From: Henriciella sp.
GTDB taxonomy: Bacteria > Pseudomonadota > Alphaproteobacteria > Caulobacterales > Hyphomonadaceae
Reading direction: 5' to 3'
Length of the DNA: 64,000 nucleotides
Assembly: GCA_013213825.1 (NCBI GenBank)
Contig: JABSQA010000003.1
Coordinates: 1 to 64,000 of the forward strand
The position numbers and the translations under genes were made by a program. The notes below the pieces were generated by a model, which made no database searches, was not told the origin of the DNA, and worked only from the letters and a program-made list of their open reading frames with translations. Shown here in pieces: positions 45,066 through 55,441 of the stretch (the first letter of the stretch is position 1; each line of letters begins with the position of its first letter).

Positions 45066-46360
45066 TGGCGACGAGTGAACAGCGATTGAAACCAAGGCAT
45101 GTTGGCAAAGCGGGCACTGTGGTTGCTGCGCTTGATATTGGCTGTTCCAAAATCGCCTGTTTGATCGGTCGTGTTGATCCTGGCAGTCGGTCTGGTTTCT
45201 CTTTCATGGGCGGGGGGCGCCAACAAAGTCGTGGTTTCAATGGCGGCGGCATCACCGATATCGAAGACTGAGAACGCTCGATCCGCCTGGCGGTGGAGGA
45301 TGCGGAGCGCGAAGCGGGCGAACGAATTGACCGCGTTATCTTGGGAATCACAGGTCCCAAAGTCGATAGCCAATTGGCCGACGCGGAAATCGAACTCGGG
45401 CAACGCGAGATTAGCAGCAAAGACGTACAAAATGTCTGGGCCGAAGCGCTGAATAAGGTCGTGCCCAAGGATCGCGAACTCTTAGGCGCTTATCCCGTCA
45501 TGTATGGTGTGGATGATCAGGATGATATTCGCGATCCCGTCGGCATGATCGGCGATCGTGTTCGCGTATTGTTGAACATCGTCACGGCGCCCAAATCGCT
45601 TGTAAAGAACCTCAAAGAATGCGTGATGCGCGCACATCTTGGCATTGAACGCATCGTTCCTTCTGCCCTGGCGAGTGGTGCGGGGACATTGATTGAAGAC
45701 GAAATCGACAATGGCGCCATTTGTATCGATTTTGGCGGCGGCGTGACCTCTGTGTCTGTGTTCATGAATGGAGCGCCCGCTTGGCTGGACCTGGTCAAGG
45801 TTGGCGGATCGCGTGTGACCAGTGATATCGCTCAAGGAATTGGAACAACTTTCGCGGCAGCGGAACGCCTGAAGAACCTGCACGGAACAGCGGATAAAGA
45901 TGGCCCGGGCATGGCCGAACGGATTGAAGCGCCTGTGCTTGGTGATGATGGGCGCCTGAAAGCTGGGCGTATGACCCGCGGCGAGTTGACCGCAATGATT
46001 GAGCCGCGCGTCGAAGAGGTTTTCGAAATGGTCCAGGCGCATCTGACCGCCAGTCCCCTGCGCCCGATTATGCCGAGACGGACCGTTCTTACCGGGGGTG
46101 CGAGTCAGTTATCAGGCGTTCGCGACCTGGCCGCACGCGTGCTGAAGCAGCCCGTACGCCTCGGACGCCCGATAGATGCTGACATTTTAGGTGAAAATTT
46201 CGGTAATCCGGCCTTTTCCACAGCAGCAGGTCTGATAAGCTATGAAATTAGGGGATTTGCTGACGCATCCAAGGCTGGAGGTGCGGCGGCGCTGGCCGGA
46301 TCTGAGTCCGGGCGTGGAGTGATTGCTAAGGTCTTAAATTGGATCCGCGAAAATTTTTGA
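45065..46360 (+). CDS. ftsA: Cell division ATPase FtsA, interrupted by an in-frame TGA at codon 69
   Basis: FtsA is the actin-like protein that tethers FtsZ to the membrane. The first part (45065-45271) has the actin phosphate-1 motif VAALDIGCSKIACLIG and stops at TGA 45269-45271. The same frame then continues with ERSIRLAVEDAEREAG, ICIDFGGGVTSVSVF (phosphate 2), VLTGGASQLSGV (adenosine) and a C-terminal amphipathic helix (KVLNWIRENF). Only one codon separates homologous sequence, so this is a nonsense codon, not a frameshift. The gene's own terminator is also TGA. A restart at GTG 45293 would lose domain 1A. Read-through, suppression, a split protein, a duplicate copy or a sequencing error are all possible. 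Confidence 0.85.
45275..45309 (+). other. Stem-loop just after the in-frame TGA of ftsA
   Basis: Three bases after the TGA, CGCTC (45275-45279) pairs with GAGCG (45305-45309), and ATCC (45281-45284) with GGAT (45298-45301), enclosing a 13-base loop. Bacterial read-through and selenocysteine signals occupy a similar place, but such short stems also arise by chance in coding DNA. Confidence 0.3.
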
Positions 46361-46380
46361 GCGAGATGACAATGATTTAA

Positions 46381-46421
46381 GAGTCTTTTAGGCCAAGGCG
46401 TTCATTCTGGACCCAAGACTC
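46381..46421. promoter_or_regulatory. Two GANTC sites before ftsZ
   Basis: GAGTC at 46381-46385 and GACTC at 46417-46421 lie in the 101-base gap between ftsA and ftsZ. In Caulobacter, CcrM methylation of GANTC plus GcrA controls ftsZ transcription, and gcrA is in this window. A separate ftsZ promoter here is inference. Confidence 0.5.
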
Positions 46422-46461
46422 AGTGTAAAGCGCGTAGATTATTTGAGATCGGGAATAGGGC

Positions 46462-47817
46462 ATGACTAACGAACTCAAACCACGCATTGTCGTCATCGGC
46501 GTTGGTGGGGCTGGTGGAAACGCTGTCGACAATATGATCGAAGCCAACCTTCAGGGCGTGGAGTTCATCGTCGCCAATACGGACGCGCAGGCGATGCAGC
46601 GGTCCAAAACCGAAAACCGAATCCAGCTTGGTCTCGAAACCACTTCCGGTCTTGGCGCAGGTGCGCGGCCAGAAGTCGGCGAGGCGTCGGCACAAGAATC
46701 CATGCCTGAAATCTTGGAAGCCCTTGAAGACGTTCATATGGTCTTTGTCGCGGCTGGTATGGGCGGCGGCACCGGTACAGGCGCGGCGCCTGTAATTGCC
46801 AAAGCGGCGCATGATAAGGGCATTCTCACCATCGGTGTTGTGACCAAACCATTTGGATTTGAGGGCGCACATCGCATGGCGACCGCTGAAGCTGGTTTGA
46901 AGAATATGAAAGACGTGGTCGACACACTGATTGTTGTGCCGAACCAAAATCTTTTCCGCATTGCCAATGAGCGCTCCACATTTGCCGAAGCCTTCCGCAT
47001 GGCGGATGATGTATTGTATTCTGGCGTCCGCGGCATCACCGATTTGATGATCATGCCCGGCTTGATCAATTTGGATTTTGCCGATGTGCGCACGATCATG
47101 AAGGGCATGGGCACGGCCATGATGGGCATGGGTGAAGGCGAAGGCGAAGGCCGTGCGCTTGAAGCCGCTCGATCGGCGATCGACAATCCATTGCTCGACG
47201 ATGTGTCTATGGCCGGTGCGCAGGGTGTGTTGATCAATATCACGGGCGGCTATGACATGACCCTGTTCGAGCTCGATGAAGCCGCGAACGAGATCCGCCG
47301 CGAAGTCGACGCACATGCGAATATCATTCTCGGGTCAACATTCGATCCTGAATTGGAAGGCCGTATTCGCGTTTCTGTTGTTGCTGCGGGTGTGACGGAA
47401 CAAGCTGCGACTGTGGCCATCGCACCGAGTGTGTCGGAACCGGCATCGCAAGATATTCCTGTCGTCGTGAGCCAACCCGCGCCAAGCTCAACACCAATGC
47501 CAAGCGCTGCGCCGGAAATTGAGCCAGATCAACGTCCCGATTTTCGCGGGCGCGTCTTGCCAGCGGCGCACGTTGAGAGCCAACAAGGCAGCGATACAGT
47601 GAGTGCGGATGCTGCGTTCGCAAAGCCGGTTTCAGATAGCCCGGCCGGGTTCTCAAACCTATTTGGTTGGCGCCGTGAAGATGCCGTCGGGGACAATGAT
47701 AGCGACGAAGATAAGCCGTCTATTGTTTCGACCCCAGATGACCATCCTAAACCTGCTGATTTCGATGATGAAGACCTCGAAATCCCTGCATTTTTGCGAC
47801 GTTCGGCAAACACTTAG
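46462..47817 (+). CDS. ftsZ: Cell division protein FtsZ
   Basis: FtsZ is the tubulin-like GTPase that forms the division ring. The 451-residue protein has [14 protein letters not shown] at the N-terminus, the tubulin signature [12 protein letters not shown] near residue 105, and the T7 catalytic loop region [11 protein letters not shown] near residue 208. A Pro/Ser/Ala-rich linker (about 320-435) leads to the conserved C-terminal peptide [10 protein letters not shown] that binds FtsA. All key motifs are intact, in contrast to ftsA upstream. A terminator follows, ending the cluster transcript before lpxC. Confidence 0.97.
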   Translation: MTNELKPRIVVIGVGGAGGNAVDNMIEANLQGVEFIVANTDAQAMQRSKTENRIQLGLETTSGLGAGARPEVGEASAQESMPEILEALEDVHMVFVAAGMGGGTGTGAAPVIAKAAHDKGILTIGVVTKPFGFEGAHRMATAEAGLKNMKDVVDTLIVVPNQNLFRIANERSTFAEAFRMADDVLYSGVRGITDLMIMPGLINLDFADVRTIMKGMGTAMMGMGEGEGEGRALEAARSAIDNPLLDDVSMAGAQGVLINITGGYDMTLFELDEAANEIRREVDAHANIILGSTFDPELEGRIRVSVVAAGVTEQAATVAIAPSVSEPASQDIPVVVSQPAPSSTPMPSAAPEIEPDQRPDFRGRVLPAAHVESQQGSDTVSADAAFAKPVSDSPAGFSNLFGWRREDAVGDNDSDEDKPSIVSTPDDHPKPADFDDEDLEIPAFLRRSANT

Positions 47818-47837
47818 AACCTAAATGAAAAGTCACA

Positions 47838-47868
47838 AAAGCCCTCCAGGCCCGGAGGGCTTTGCTTT
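47838..47868 (+). terminator. Rho-independent terminator of ftsZ
   Basis: AAAGCCCTCC and GGAGGGCTTT form a 10-bp stem around AGGCCC, followed by GCTTTTG. It lies 20 bases after the ftsZ stop. Confidence 0.88.
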
Positions 47869-47956
47869 TGGGGATTGTTGCAACAAAGCGCAATAATGCT
47901 TGTGTTGAGATTAACCTAAATCCGAGTGTTTATGCCGCTCTACAGGGAGAGTAGGC

Positions 47957-48877
47957 TTGTCCAAAGTAGAGTATCAAACCACACTGAATACGACAGTGAT
48001 CTGCGCAGGTATCGGCGTGCATTCCGGCGCGCGTGCCCGGATGGTCATTAAACCTGCGCCCGTTCATACCGGCATTCGGTTCCGACGCCCCGATTTGGAT
48101 GTTTCATCTGATATTTTGGCGCGGGGCGATCACGTCACTGAAGTCCAGCTGGGAACGACTCTGACCAATGAAGATGGCGCGAGTGTCGCAACGGTTGAGC
48201 ATTTCCTCGCTGCATGCGCCGGGATGGGTTTGGACAATTTGCTGATCGAAATTGACGGACCTGAAGTCCCGATCATGGATGGATCCTCCTCCGGCTTTTG
48301 TGAGCTGTTTCACAATGCCGGACTGGTCGAGCAATCGGCTCTGCGGCGCCGCATTCGCATACTCGACACGGTCGAAGTAAAAGACGGTGTGAAATGGGCG
48401 CGTCTAAAGCCGGCTCGCGACAATATCCTGACCTTGAAAGCCAAGATCGAGTTTGAGACCAAAGCGATTGGTACGCAGCAAATGGCAATGCGCCTCGCGC
48501 CTGGGCTTTTTGCGCGTGACATCGCTTTTGCCCGCACGTTTGGATTTGCGCGCGATGTTGAGACTTTGAAAGCGATGGGCTTGGCCCGTGGCGGGTCACT
48601 CGACAATGCCGTGGTGATTGATGGCGACGATATCGTCAATCCTGAAGGCTTGCGCAGCGATGATGAGTTCATTCGTCATAAATTGTTGGATGCCGTTGGC
48701 GACTTGATGCTGGCTGGCGCACCGATTGCGGGCGTTTATGAGGCGCATCAACCAGGGCATGCTATGAATAATAAACTGGTTCGCGCCTTGTTGGATGCAC
48801 CAGAAGCATGGTGCTGGGAAACAGATGCTGAAGCGGCATTTGCCGAACCATCAGCGCGGGCGAGTGTTTCGGCTTAA
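47957..48877 (+). CDS. lpxC: UDP-3-O-acyl-N-acetylglucosamine deacetylase LpxC
   Basis: LpxC is the zinc deacetylase that commits precursors to lipid A. The 306-residue protein has GIGVHSG near the N-terminus, the zinc-binding VEHFLAA, and HKLLDAVGDLMLAG (HKxxDxxGD). The final zinc-site histidine region is EAHQPGHAMNN. The start is TTG 47957, placed five bases after GGGAGAG, which fixes the reading of a non-ATG start. It has its own unit after the ftsZ terminator, and its stop overlaps the convergent ELM1-like gene by four bases. Confidence 0.96.
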   Translation: MSKVEYQTTLNTTVICAGIGVHSGARARMVIKPAPVHTGIRFRRPDLDVSSDILARGDHVTEVQLGTTLTNEDGASVATVEHFLAACAGMGLDNLLIEIDGPEVPIMDGSSSGFCELFHNAGLVEQSALRRRIRILDTVEVKDGVKWARLKPARDNILTLKAKIEFETKAIGTQQMAMRLAPGLFARDIAFARTFGFARDVETLKAMGLARGGSLDNAVVIDGDDIVNPEGLRSDDEFIRHKLLDAVGDLMLAGAPIAGVYEAHQPGHAMNNKLVRALLDAPEAWCWETDAEAAFAEPSARASVSA

Positions 48878-49956
48878 AGCCAACTCGGCGCGACCGTTTT
48901 CATATCGTCAAAAGATTCGATCTCAGGCTGAGGGTACTGTTCCAAAAGCCGTTCGATAATTTGATCGGCCACGCGTCCCGCCTCACGCAGAGGCTGGTAC
49001 TCCCAGTGCTCAAGCGGCGTATCGAACCAACGGGCACAGCCGCGATCAATCAAGCTTTGATGCAACCGATCAAACTTCGCCGCGCCCCCTTTCAGTCGGG
49101 CAATATGCACGGGTAGGCCATGCCAAGCGGCGTCCGATAGCATGTTTGAACTGTCCTCAGTCACCACCGCGACGTCAGAATAAAGCAGCCATGCCAAATA
49201 CGGGTTGGGACCATCGCCGTCATTCGCCCAGAAACTGGCACCGACTCGATCGGCAAATTGGCGCATCTTGGCGACAACTGAGACCGGCGTGCGACGTGAA
49301 CACGTGATACGCAATCGCCACCCCGTTTGGGCGGCTGTTTCCAGTTTCTGGATAAGCGTTTCGGTCGATTCACGATCAAAGGAATGGGCTTTGGACTTGC
49401 CACCCAAAATCACCACGGCGCTTTTCCCGCGCTCATCCGCCAGGTCCGCGAAGGCTTGACCCGCATCTTCAATGGCATCTTCTGTGAAATGTGTCGGTGA
49501 GCCCGTCATGCGGATCACATTGGCGCCAATCAGACTGTCATGCTCGGGCACAATAACCAGATCAAACTTCTCCGGGTCGGTTTTTGGATCGAGGATTTGG
49601 ACCGTCAAAGTCTTGCCACCACTCCACCTGCGCACAGCTGCCGAGTAAGGCGCGCTGCGTCGGCCCGCCGCCACCCAGAGGGTTGGCCAGGGACTCACCA
49701 ATTGCGCGCGATTGGCCTTTGGCAAGGCCTGCAGCGGAAGTGGCCAACTTGCCCCAGGTAACCAGGTCCATGGCGGTCTGGGGTGCAAGGTCAGAGGCTC
49801 CGCGCGATGCCCCTTTCCAGCAATATGTCCGATTTGCAGCCAGCGTCGGGTTTCCGATAAGGCCGCCAGGATGGCCCGCACTTGCGCGGCATTCCCAGCG
49901 CGGCCATCACTGATAGCCCAAATCGATGGGCCATGGGAAGAATCAGACGCACTCAT
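48874..49956 (-). CDS. ELM1/GtrOC1 family putative glycosyltransferase (DUF1022)
   Basis: A 360-residue protein of the family related to plant mitochondrial fission protein ELM1, predicted to have a GT-B glycosyltransferase fold. Family motifs are IWAISDGRAGNAAQ at the N-terminus, then VAAGRRSAPYS, VPEHDSL, and VTEDSSNMLSDAAWHGLPVH near residue 270. Bacterial members often lie near lipid A genes, as here beside lpxC, and a role in envelope glycan modification is plausible. That role is inference. It is convergent with lpxC and upstream of nothing obvious in the same direction. Confidence 0.82.
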   Translation of the reverse strand: MSASDSSHGPSIWAISDGRAGNAAQVRAILAALSETRRWLQIGHIAGKGHRAEPLTLHPRPPWTWLPGASWPLPLQALPKANRAQLVSPWPTLWVAAGRRSAPYSAAVRRWSGGKTLTVQILDPKTDPEKFDLVIVPEHDSLIGANVIRMTGSPTHFTEDAIEDAGQAFADLADERGKSAVVILGGKSKAHSFDRESTETLIQKLETAAQTGWRLRITCSRRTPVSVVAKMRQFADRVGASFWANDGDGPNPYLAWLLYSDVAVVTEDSSNMLSDAAWHGLPVHIARLKGGAAKFDRLHQSLIDRGCARWFDTPLEHWEYQPLREAGRVADQIIERLLEQYPQPEIESFDDMKTVAPSWL

Positions 49957-50005
49957 ACCTGTCTGCGTGCCAGAATTCGTGTATCAGTTGAAGCAGAAAG
50001 GGGCG

Positions 50006-50479
50006 CTAAACGAACTTAACTTCAGCAATTTCGTACACGCGAGCGCCACCTGGGGCAGCGACTTCGGCCTCATCGCCTTCGCCTTTGCCAATTAAGGCAC
50101 GCGCGATTGGAGATGTGTTTGAAACTTTGCCTTGGGCAATGTCAGCCTCGTCTTCGCCTACGATTTGATAGGTCGACTCATCCTCTGTATCGACATCAAT
50201 CACAGTCACGGTCGCACCGAACACGATTTTGTCGCCTTTAACTTTGCTCAAATCGATCACGTCCGCGCGCGAAAGCTTGTCTTCTAATTCGACGATACGA
50301 CCTTCAATAAAGGACTGTTTTTCCTTCGCCGCGTGGTATTCGGCGTTCTCCGAGAGGTCGCCATGCTCACGCGCTTCCGCAATCGCCTGGATGATGGCCG
50401 GGCGTTCGACGGACTTCAGATTTTTCAATTCTGCATCGAGGGCGGCATAGCCCCCGGCGGTCATAGGAGTACGTTGCAT
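50006..50479 (-). CDS. greA: Transcription elongation factor GreA
   Basis: GreA rescues backtracked RNA polymerase by stimulating transcript cleavage. The 157-residue protein has the N-terminal coiled coil with [18 protein letters not shown] and the acidic tip [20 protein letters not shown]. The C-terminal FKBP-like domain includes [18 protein letters not shown]. It lies 104 bases downstream of carB on the same strand, a common neighbourhood in alphaproteobacteria. Confidence 0.96.
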   Translation of the reverse strand: MQRTPMTAGGYAALDAELKNLKSVERPAIIQAIAEAREHGDLSENAEYHAAKEKQSFIEGRIVELEDKLSRADVIDLSKVKGDKIVFGATVTVIDVDTEDESTYQIVGEDEADIAQGKVSNTSPIARALIGKGEGDEAEVAAPGGARVYEIAEVKFV

Positions 50480-50583
50480 GAATGTGTACCGTTCTTAGGT
50501 TTTTATGCCTTTTCGACTGTCCCAAAGAAGGTTCAATCAAAAAGAAGCCCGGTCAAGTAGTCTAAAATGTTCTGCTTCGCAAG

Positions 50584-53500
50584 TTATGCTTTTTGCAGGG
50601 CGCGAACCGAAAGCGGTTTTTCGCGTATCGCGCGAATGGCCTTAACCGCCGCGAGACAGGCTGAAAGCGTCGTAAAATAGGGTATTTTTTGGATCAGAGA
50701 GGTTCGCCGGATCGATTTGGAATCTTTGCGCGATTGGGCCCCTTCCGTTGTGTTCAGCACCAGATCAATCTCTCCATTTAGGATCGCGTCTTCAATATTG
50801 GGTTTGCCTTCGAGTACTTTTTTGACGAGGCGCGCTTCGATCCCATGCTGAGAGAGAAATTCCGCTGTGCCTGCGGTGGCGACAATGTCGAAGCCCATTT
50901 CAACTAAGCTCTTCGCGGCGTCTATAATTCCGATTTTGTCAGCTTCGCGGAGCGAAATGAAGGCGGTGCCGCTGGTCGGTAGAGTTTCTCCGGCGCCAAT
51001 TTGCGCTTTGAGGAATGCGGTGCCGAAATCATCATCCCAACCCATAACTTCGCCCGTTGAGCGCATTTCTGGCCCGAGGATCGGATCCACATTGGCAAAC
51101 CGCGCGAATGGGAAGACGGCTTCTTTGACCGCGACGCGCTGTGCTTCTGCATGGCGTAAATCGAAATCGGTCAGTGACTCGCCGCCCATGATTTTAGCGG
51201 CAATGCTGGCAATCGGAGCGCCAACGGCTTTGGCGACGAAAGGCACGGTTCGGCTGGCGCGTGGATTGGCCTCGAGGACGAAAATCTCGTCATCTTTCAC
51301 TGCATATTGGATATTGATCAGTCCGGTGACTTTCAACGCTTTCGCGAGCGCAATTGTTTGTTCGCTGAGGCGTCCAATGACACTTGGTGAAAGTGTGTAG
51401 GGCGGCAATGCACAGGCACTGTCGCCGGAATGCACGCCCGCCTCTTCAATATGCTCCATGATACCCGCGACATGCACATGCGTGCCGTCGCAGAGCGCAT
51501 CGACATCGACTTCAATCGCATCTGAAAGATAGCGGTCAATGAAGAGCGAACCGTCGCCAGCCACAGATAAAGCGTAACCTGCATATTCGCGGACATCATC
51601 ATCCGAGTGGCAAATCCGCATAGCCGTACCCGACAACACGAAAGATGGACGCAGCATGACCGGATAACCAAGTTGGTTCGCTTTTTCGAGCGTCTCTTCC
51701 AAACTGCGCGCGGTTGCCGAGGGCGGTTGTTGAATGCCGAGATTGGAAAGCAATTTCGCCCATTCTTTGCGGTCTTCTGCGAGATCGATACTGTCTGGGC
51801 TGGTGCCGAGGATTGGCACACCGGCTTGGTTGAGCGGTTGGGCGAGTTTGAGTGGGGTTTGACCCCCAAATTGGACAATCACGCCTGCCAATTCGCCTTT
51901 GCTTTGTTCCTTATAGATAATCTCAGAAACATGTTCTTCGGTCAGCGGCTCGAAATAGAGTCGGTCAGACGTATCGTAATCGGTGGAGACCGTTTCTGGG
52001 TTACAATTGACCATAACGCTTTCAATGCCGATATCGGCCATGGCGAAGGCGGCGTGGCAGCAGCAATAGTCAAACTCGATCCCTTGCCCAATCCGGTTCG
52101 GTCCGCCGCCTAGAATAATCGCCTTTTTCCGGCTCGATGGATCTGCTTCACAATCGGCGGTGCTTTGCCCAAAGGCGGGCTGTTCATAGGTCGAATACAG
52201 ATAAGGGGTTTGGGCCGCGAATTCCGCAGCGCAGGTATCGATCCGCTTATAGACCGGCCGCACGTTCAGAGCATGTCGGGCCGCACGAATATCGGCTTCG
52301 CTTTGTCCCAAAATATCGCCGAGGCGCGCATCAGAGAAACCGAGGGCTTTGAGCTCCGTAAACGCGCGTGCATTTGTCGGCAAACCGTCACGACGGATAT
52401 CTTCCTCACGGGCGACGATTTGAGCGATCTGGCGCAAGAACCAAAGATCGATGCTGGTTAGCGCGTGCACATCTTCGACCGAAAGCCCCATGCGGAAGGC
52501 TTGCGCAACGATGCGCAGTCGATCCGGCGTTTGTTTGCTCAGGGCCTCGCGTAGAGCGCCGGGGCTATTAAACTCGATCTCATTGAAACCATTCAAACCT
52601 GTTTCAAGAGAGCAGAGCGCTTTCTGCACGCTTTCCTGGAAGTTCCGGCCGATCGCCATCGCTTCCCCAACCGACTTCATTGCTGTGGTCAGCACGGGCT
52701 CAGCGCCTTCGAACTTCTCAAACGCGAAGCGCGGAATCTTGGTCACGACATAGTCAATGGTCGGCTCGAACGAGGCGGGCGTCACGCCCGTAATGTCATT
52801 GTCGAGTTCGTCCAGCGTGTACCCAACGGCGAGCTTGGCGGCGATTTTGGCAATCGGGAACCCCGTCGCTTTGGAGGCCAGGGCGGATGAGCGCGATACG
52901 CGGGGGTTCATCTCGATCACGACCAGACGACCGTCAGCCGGATTGACGGCAAATTGTACATTCGAGCCGCCAGTCTCGACACCGATCTCGCGCAACACCG
53001 CCAATGAGGCATTGCGCATGACTTGATACTCTCTGTCGGTGAGTGTTAGCGCCGGGGCGACGGTAATCGAGTCACCGGTATGCACGCGCATCGGGTCAAT
53101 ATTCTCGATTGCACAAATGATGATGGCATTGTCGGCTTTGTCGCGGACAACCTCCATCTCGAACTCTTTCCAGCCCAGAAGGCTTTCATCGACCAAAATT
53201 TGCGCCACGGGTGAGGCGGCAATGCCGGATCGGCAGATCTCTTCATACTCAGCGCGATTATAAGCAACGCCGCCACCTGTTCCGCCCAAGGTAAAAGCCG
53301 GGCGGATAATGGCAGGGAGACCGACATGATCGAGCACATCCATCGCATTTTTGAGGCCGGTTATTCGGTCATAAGAGCCGTCTTCATTCTTCGGCGAAGA
53401 GACGATTTCCGCTTTTGGGTTTTCCAACCCAATCCGATCCATCGCTTCGCGGAACAATTTGCGGTCTTCCGCTTTTTCAATCGCATCGGCGCGGGCCCCA

Positions 53501-53847
53501 ATCATTTCCACGCCGTGCTTAGAAAGAACCCCCGCCTGTTCAAGGGCGAGGGCACAATTCAAAGCGGTCTGACCGCCCATGGTTGGAAGCAATGCGTCGG
53601 GCTTTTCGATCTCGATAATCTTCTCGACAAAGTCCGGCGTGATCGGCTCAATATAGGTAGCGTCTGCGAGCCCCGGATCGGTCATGATGGTCGCTGGATT
53701 GGAATTAACCAGGATGACCCGATATCCTTCGCCTTTAAGCGCTTTGATCGCCTGAACGCCGGAATAATCGAATTCACAGGCCTGCCCAATAATGATGGGT
53801 CCGGCACCGATAACAAGAATGGACTGAATATCGGTGCGTTTGGGCAT
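50584..53847 (-). CDS. carB: Carbamoyl-phosphate synthase large subunit
   Basis: CarB makes carbamoyl phosphate from bicarbonate, ammonia and two ATP for arginine and pyrimidine synthesis. At 1087 residues it is full length, with two homologous ATP-grasp halves. The first opens [20 protein letters not shown] and the second [20 protein letters not shown] near residue 560. [20 protein letters not shown] and [18 protein letters not shown] are the metal-binding segments. The C-terminal MGS-like regulatory domain is present. ATG 53847 follows AAGGAA; an upstream GTG or ATG at 53880 is less likely. carA is not in the window. Confidence 0.97.
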   Translation of the reverse strand: MPKRTDIQSILVIGAGPIIIGQACEFDYSGVQAIKALKGEGYRVILVNSNPATIMTDPGLADATYIEPITPDFVEKIIEIEKPDALLPTMGGQTALNCALALEQAGVLSKHGVEMIGARADAIEKAEDRKLFREAMDRIGLENPKAEIVSSPKNEDGSYDRITGLKNAMDVLDHVGLPAIIRPAFTLGGTGGGVAYNRAEYEEICRSGIAASPVAQILVDESLLGWKEFEMEVVRDKADNAIIICAIENIDPMRVHTGDSITVAPALTLTDREYQVMRNASLAVLREIGVETGGSNVQFAVNPADGRLVVIEMNPRVSRSSALASKATGFPIAKIAAKLAVGYTLDELDNDITGVTPASFEPTIDYVVTKIPRFAFEKFEGAEPVLTTAMKSVGEAMAIGRNFQESVQKALCSLETGLNGFNEIEFNSPGALREALSKQTPDRLRIVAQAFRMGLSVEDVHALTSIDLWFLRQIAQIVAREEDIRRDGLPTNARAFTELKALGFSDARLGDILGQSEADIRAARHALNVRPVYKRIDTCAAEFAAQTPYLYSTYEQPAFGQSTADCEADPSSRKKAIILGGGPNRIGQGIEFDYCCCHAAFAMADIGIESVMVNCNPETVSTDYDTSDRLYFEPLTEEHVSEIIYKEQSKGELAGVIVQFGGQTPLKLAQPLNQAGVPILGTSPDSIDLAEDRKEWAKLLSNLGIQQPPSATARSLEETLEKANQLGYPVMLRPSFVLSGTAMRICHSDDDVREYAGYALSVAGDGSLFIDRYLSDAIEVDVDALCDGTHVHVAGIMEHIEEAGVHSGDSACALPPYTLSPSVIGRLSEQTIALAKALKVTGLINIQYAVKDDEIFVLEANPRASRTVPFVAKAVGAPIASIAAKIMGGESLTDFDLRHAEAQRVAVKEAVFPFARFANVDPILGPEMRSTGEVMGWDDDFGTAFLKAQIGAGETLPTSGTAFISLREADKIGIIDAAKSLVEMGFDIVATAGTAEFLSQHGIEARLVKKVLEGKPNIEDAILNGEIDLVLNTTEGAQSRKDSKSIRRTSLIQKIPYFTTLSACLAAVKAIRAIREKPLSVRALQKA

Positions 53848-54202
53848 CTGGTGTTCCTTCTTGTCACGCGGCGTAGACAAACGGGTGGCCTATAACGGGG
53901 AGTCGCCATTGCGGGCAAGCGAAAAAGCGTCCTCGGGTGGGAAAACTATGTCGCAGGGGTCAAAACACCAGTGGAAGGTCCACCGGATGAGTTGACCCTT
54001 GGGCAATCGGAAATAGGCATTTCAGGTGTCGAAAAAGCAGGCAGAGCGATTGATTTACACTACGGAAATGAGGCAAGGATTGACTTCAATTTTCTCGCGA
54101 CCTGTCTAGCAGACGTGCGGCAACCGAGGGGCTTCAGACGCGCGAATGCTCGACTCTCAAATCAGTCCAGTTCATCGCCATACCGAGCGAACAGGCTCCG
54201 GT
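53848..54202. other. Divergent spacer between carB and the glycosyltransferase cluster
   Basis: This 355-base stretch has no convincing gene; the open frames in it carry no recognisable domain. It should hold the promoters of carB (minus) and of the 54203 cluster (plus). One GANTC site lies at 54152. No tRNA, hairpin terminator or repeat was seen. Confidence 0.4.
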
Positions 54203-55441
54203 ATGGCGCGGAAGATCGCGATATTGTCTTATCGTTCAGATCCGAAGGTCGGTGGTCAGGGCGTCTATGTCGATTACTTATCGCAAGCCTTGGTCAATGC
54301 TGGCGCGCAAGTGGATGTGATATCAGGGCCGCCTTATCCGCAGCTTTCTAAGCAAGTGCGCTTAGTGAAACTCCCTTCCTTGGATCTATATGCGCAGCCG
54401 CATAATGGGCATTATGCGCTACGTCCGCGCCATTTGTTGAGCCCCACCGATACATATGAGTATTTTGGTCATCTCTCTGGCAAATTCGTGGAGCCATATA
54501 CGTTCGGGCAGCGGGCATTCGCCTATATGAAGCGCGCTGGGCATAAGTATGATGTGGTGCTCGACAATCAGACTCTGGCGTCTGGCATATATAAAATCGA
54601 TTCAAAGCTCGACCTGCCTTTAGCGACCACGATCCATCACCCCATCACACGTGATATAAAGCTGGCGCTGGAGTCGGCGCCAACCTGGAAGCATCGTTGG
54701 CTGGTGCGCCGCTGGTATGCGTTTCACAAGATGCAAATTCGCACCGCGCGAAAACTGCCCATGATAACCTGTCCATCGCAGGCCGCGAAAGATGATATCG
54801 TTTCTGAATTTGGGGTCGCGCCAGAGCGCATTTTTCCGATTCCGCTCGGCGTAGATCAGACGACATTCCAGCCGAATTCCGCGGTTGCTCGCGCGGCGCA
54901 GCGGATCATCACGACAGCGAGCGCAGACACGCCGCTAAAAGGCCTTCACATCCTCGTCCAAGCCTATCACCAAGTGCTGCAAAGCTTTCCAGACGCCGAA
55001 CTCATCGTGATTGGCAAATTGCGCAATGGACGGGCCAAGAAGACCATTGAGGCGCTCAATCTCGGCGATCGGGTGACGTTCAAACATAATTTAAGCCGCG
55101 AGGCGCTGGCCGAAGAGTTTCAATCGGCCACCATTGCTGTGACGCCGTCTATGTATGAAGGCTTTGGCTTGCCTGCGGCGGAAGCGATGAGTTGCGGGAC
55201 GCCGATTATCGTCACCGATGGGGGCGCCTTGCCAGAGGTCGCTGGCGATGCGGGACGCGTGGTCCCGAAAGGCGACCCCGACGCTTTAGCCCAGGAGATA
55301 AACGTTTTACTCGCCAACCCTGACTTGCAGAATGACATTGGTGCGGAATGCCTTGAGCGCGCGCAAGAGCATTTCAATTGGGAGCGGATTGCGCCGAAAT
55401 ATCTCGCCTTCTTCGAGCAGACGATTGCGGCGAAATGCTAA
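54203..55441 (+). CDS. Glycosyltransferase family 4
   Basis: A retaining GT-B glycosyltransferase of about 412 residues. The N-terminal half binds the acceptor (SDPKVGGQGVYVDYLSQAL has the typical glycine-rich loop). The C-terminal half binds the sugar nucleotide: TTASADTPLKGLHILVQA, then EGFGLPAAEAMSCGTPIIV, which includes the EX7E motif, and GALPEVAGDAGRVV. The sugar and acceptor are unknown. ATG 54203 (MARKIAILSYRSD) was chosen as the natural start of the fold; the frame opens at 54146. It overlaps the next gene by seven bases, starting a three-gene operon. Confidence 0.88.
   Translation: MARKIAILSYRSDPKVGGQGVYVDYLSQALVNAGAQVDVISGPPYPQLSKQVRLVKLPSLDLYAQPHNGHYALRPRHLLSPTDTYEYFGHLSGKFVEPYTFGQRAFAYMKRAGHKYDVVLDNQTLASGIYKIDSKLDLPLATTIHHPITRDIKLALESAPTWKHRWLVRRWYAFHKMQIRTARKLPMITCPSQAAKDDIVSEFGVAPERIFPIPLGVDQTTFQPNSAVARAAQRIITTASADTPLKGLHILVQAYHQVLQSFPDAELIVIGKLRNGRAKKTIEALNLGDRVTFKHNLSREALAEEFQSATIAVTPSMYEGFGLPAAEAMSCGTPIIVTDGGALPEVAGDAGRVVPKGDPDALAQEINVLLANPDLQNDIGAECLERAQEHFNWERIAPKYLAFFEQTIAAKC

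Noticed and set aside
51607-52113. Plus-strand open frame of 168 codons inside carB
   Set aside because: It lies opposite strongly conserved carB sequence, and its translation has no recognisable motif; it is a shadow of the real gene.
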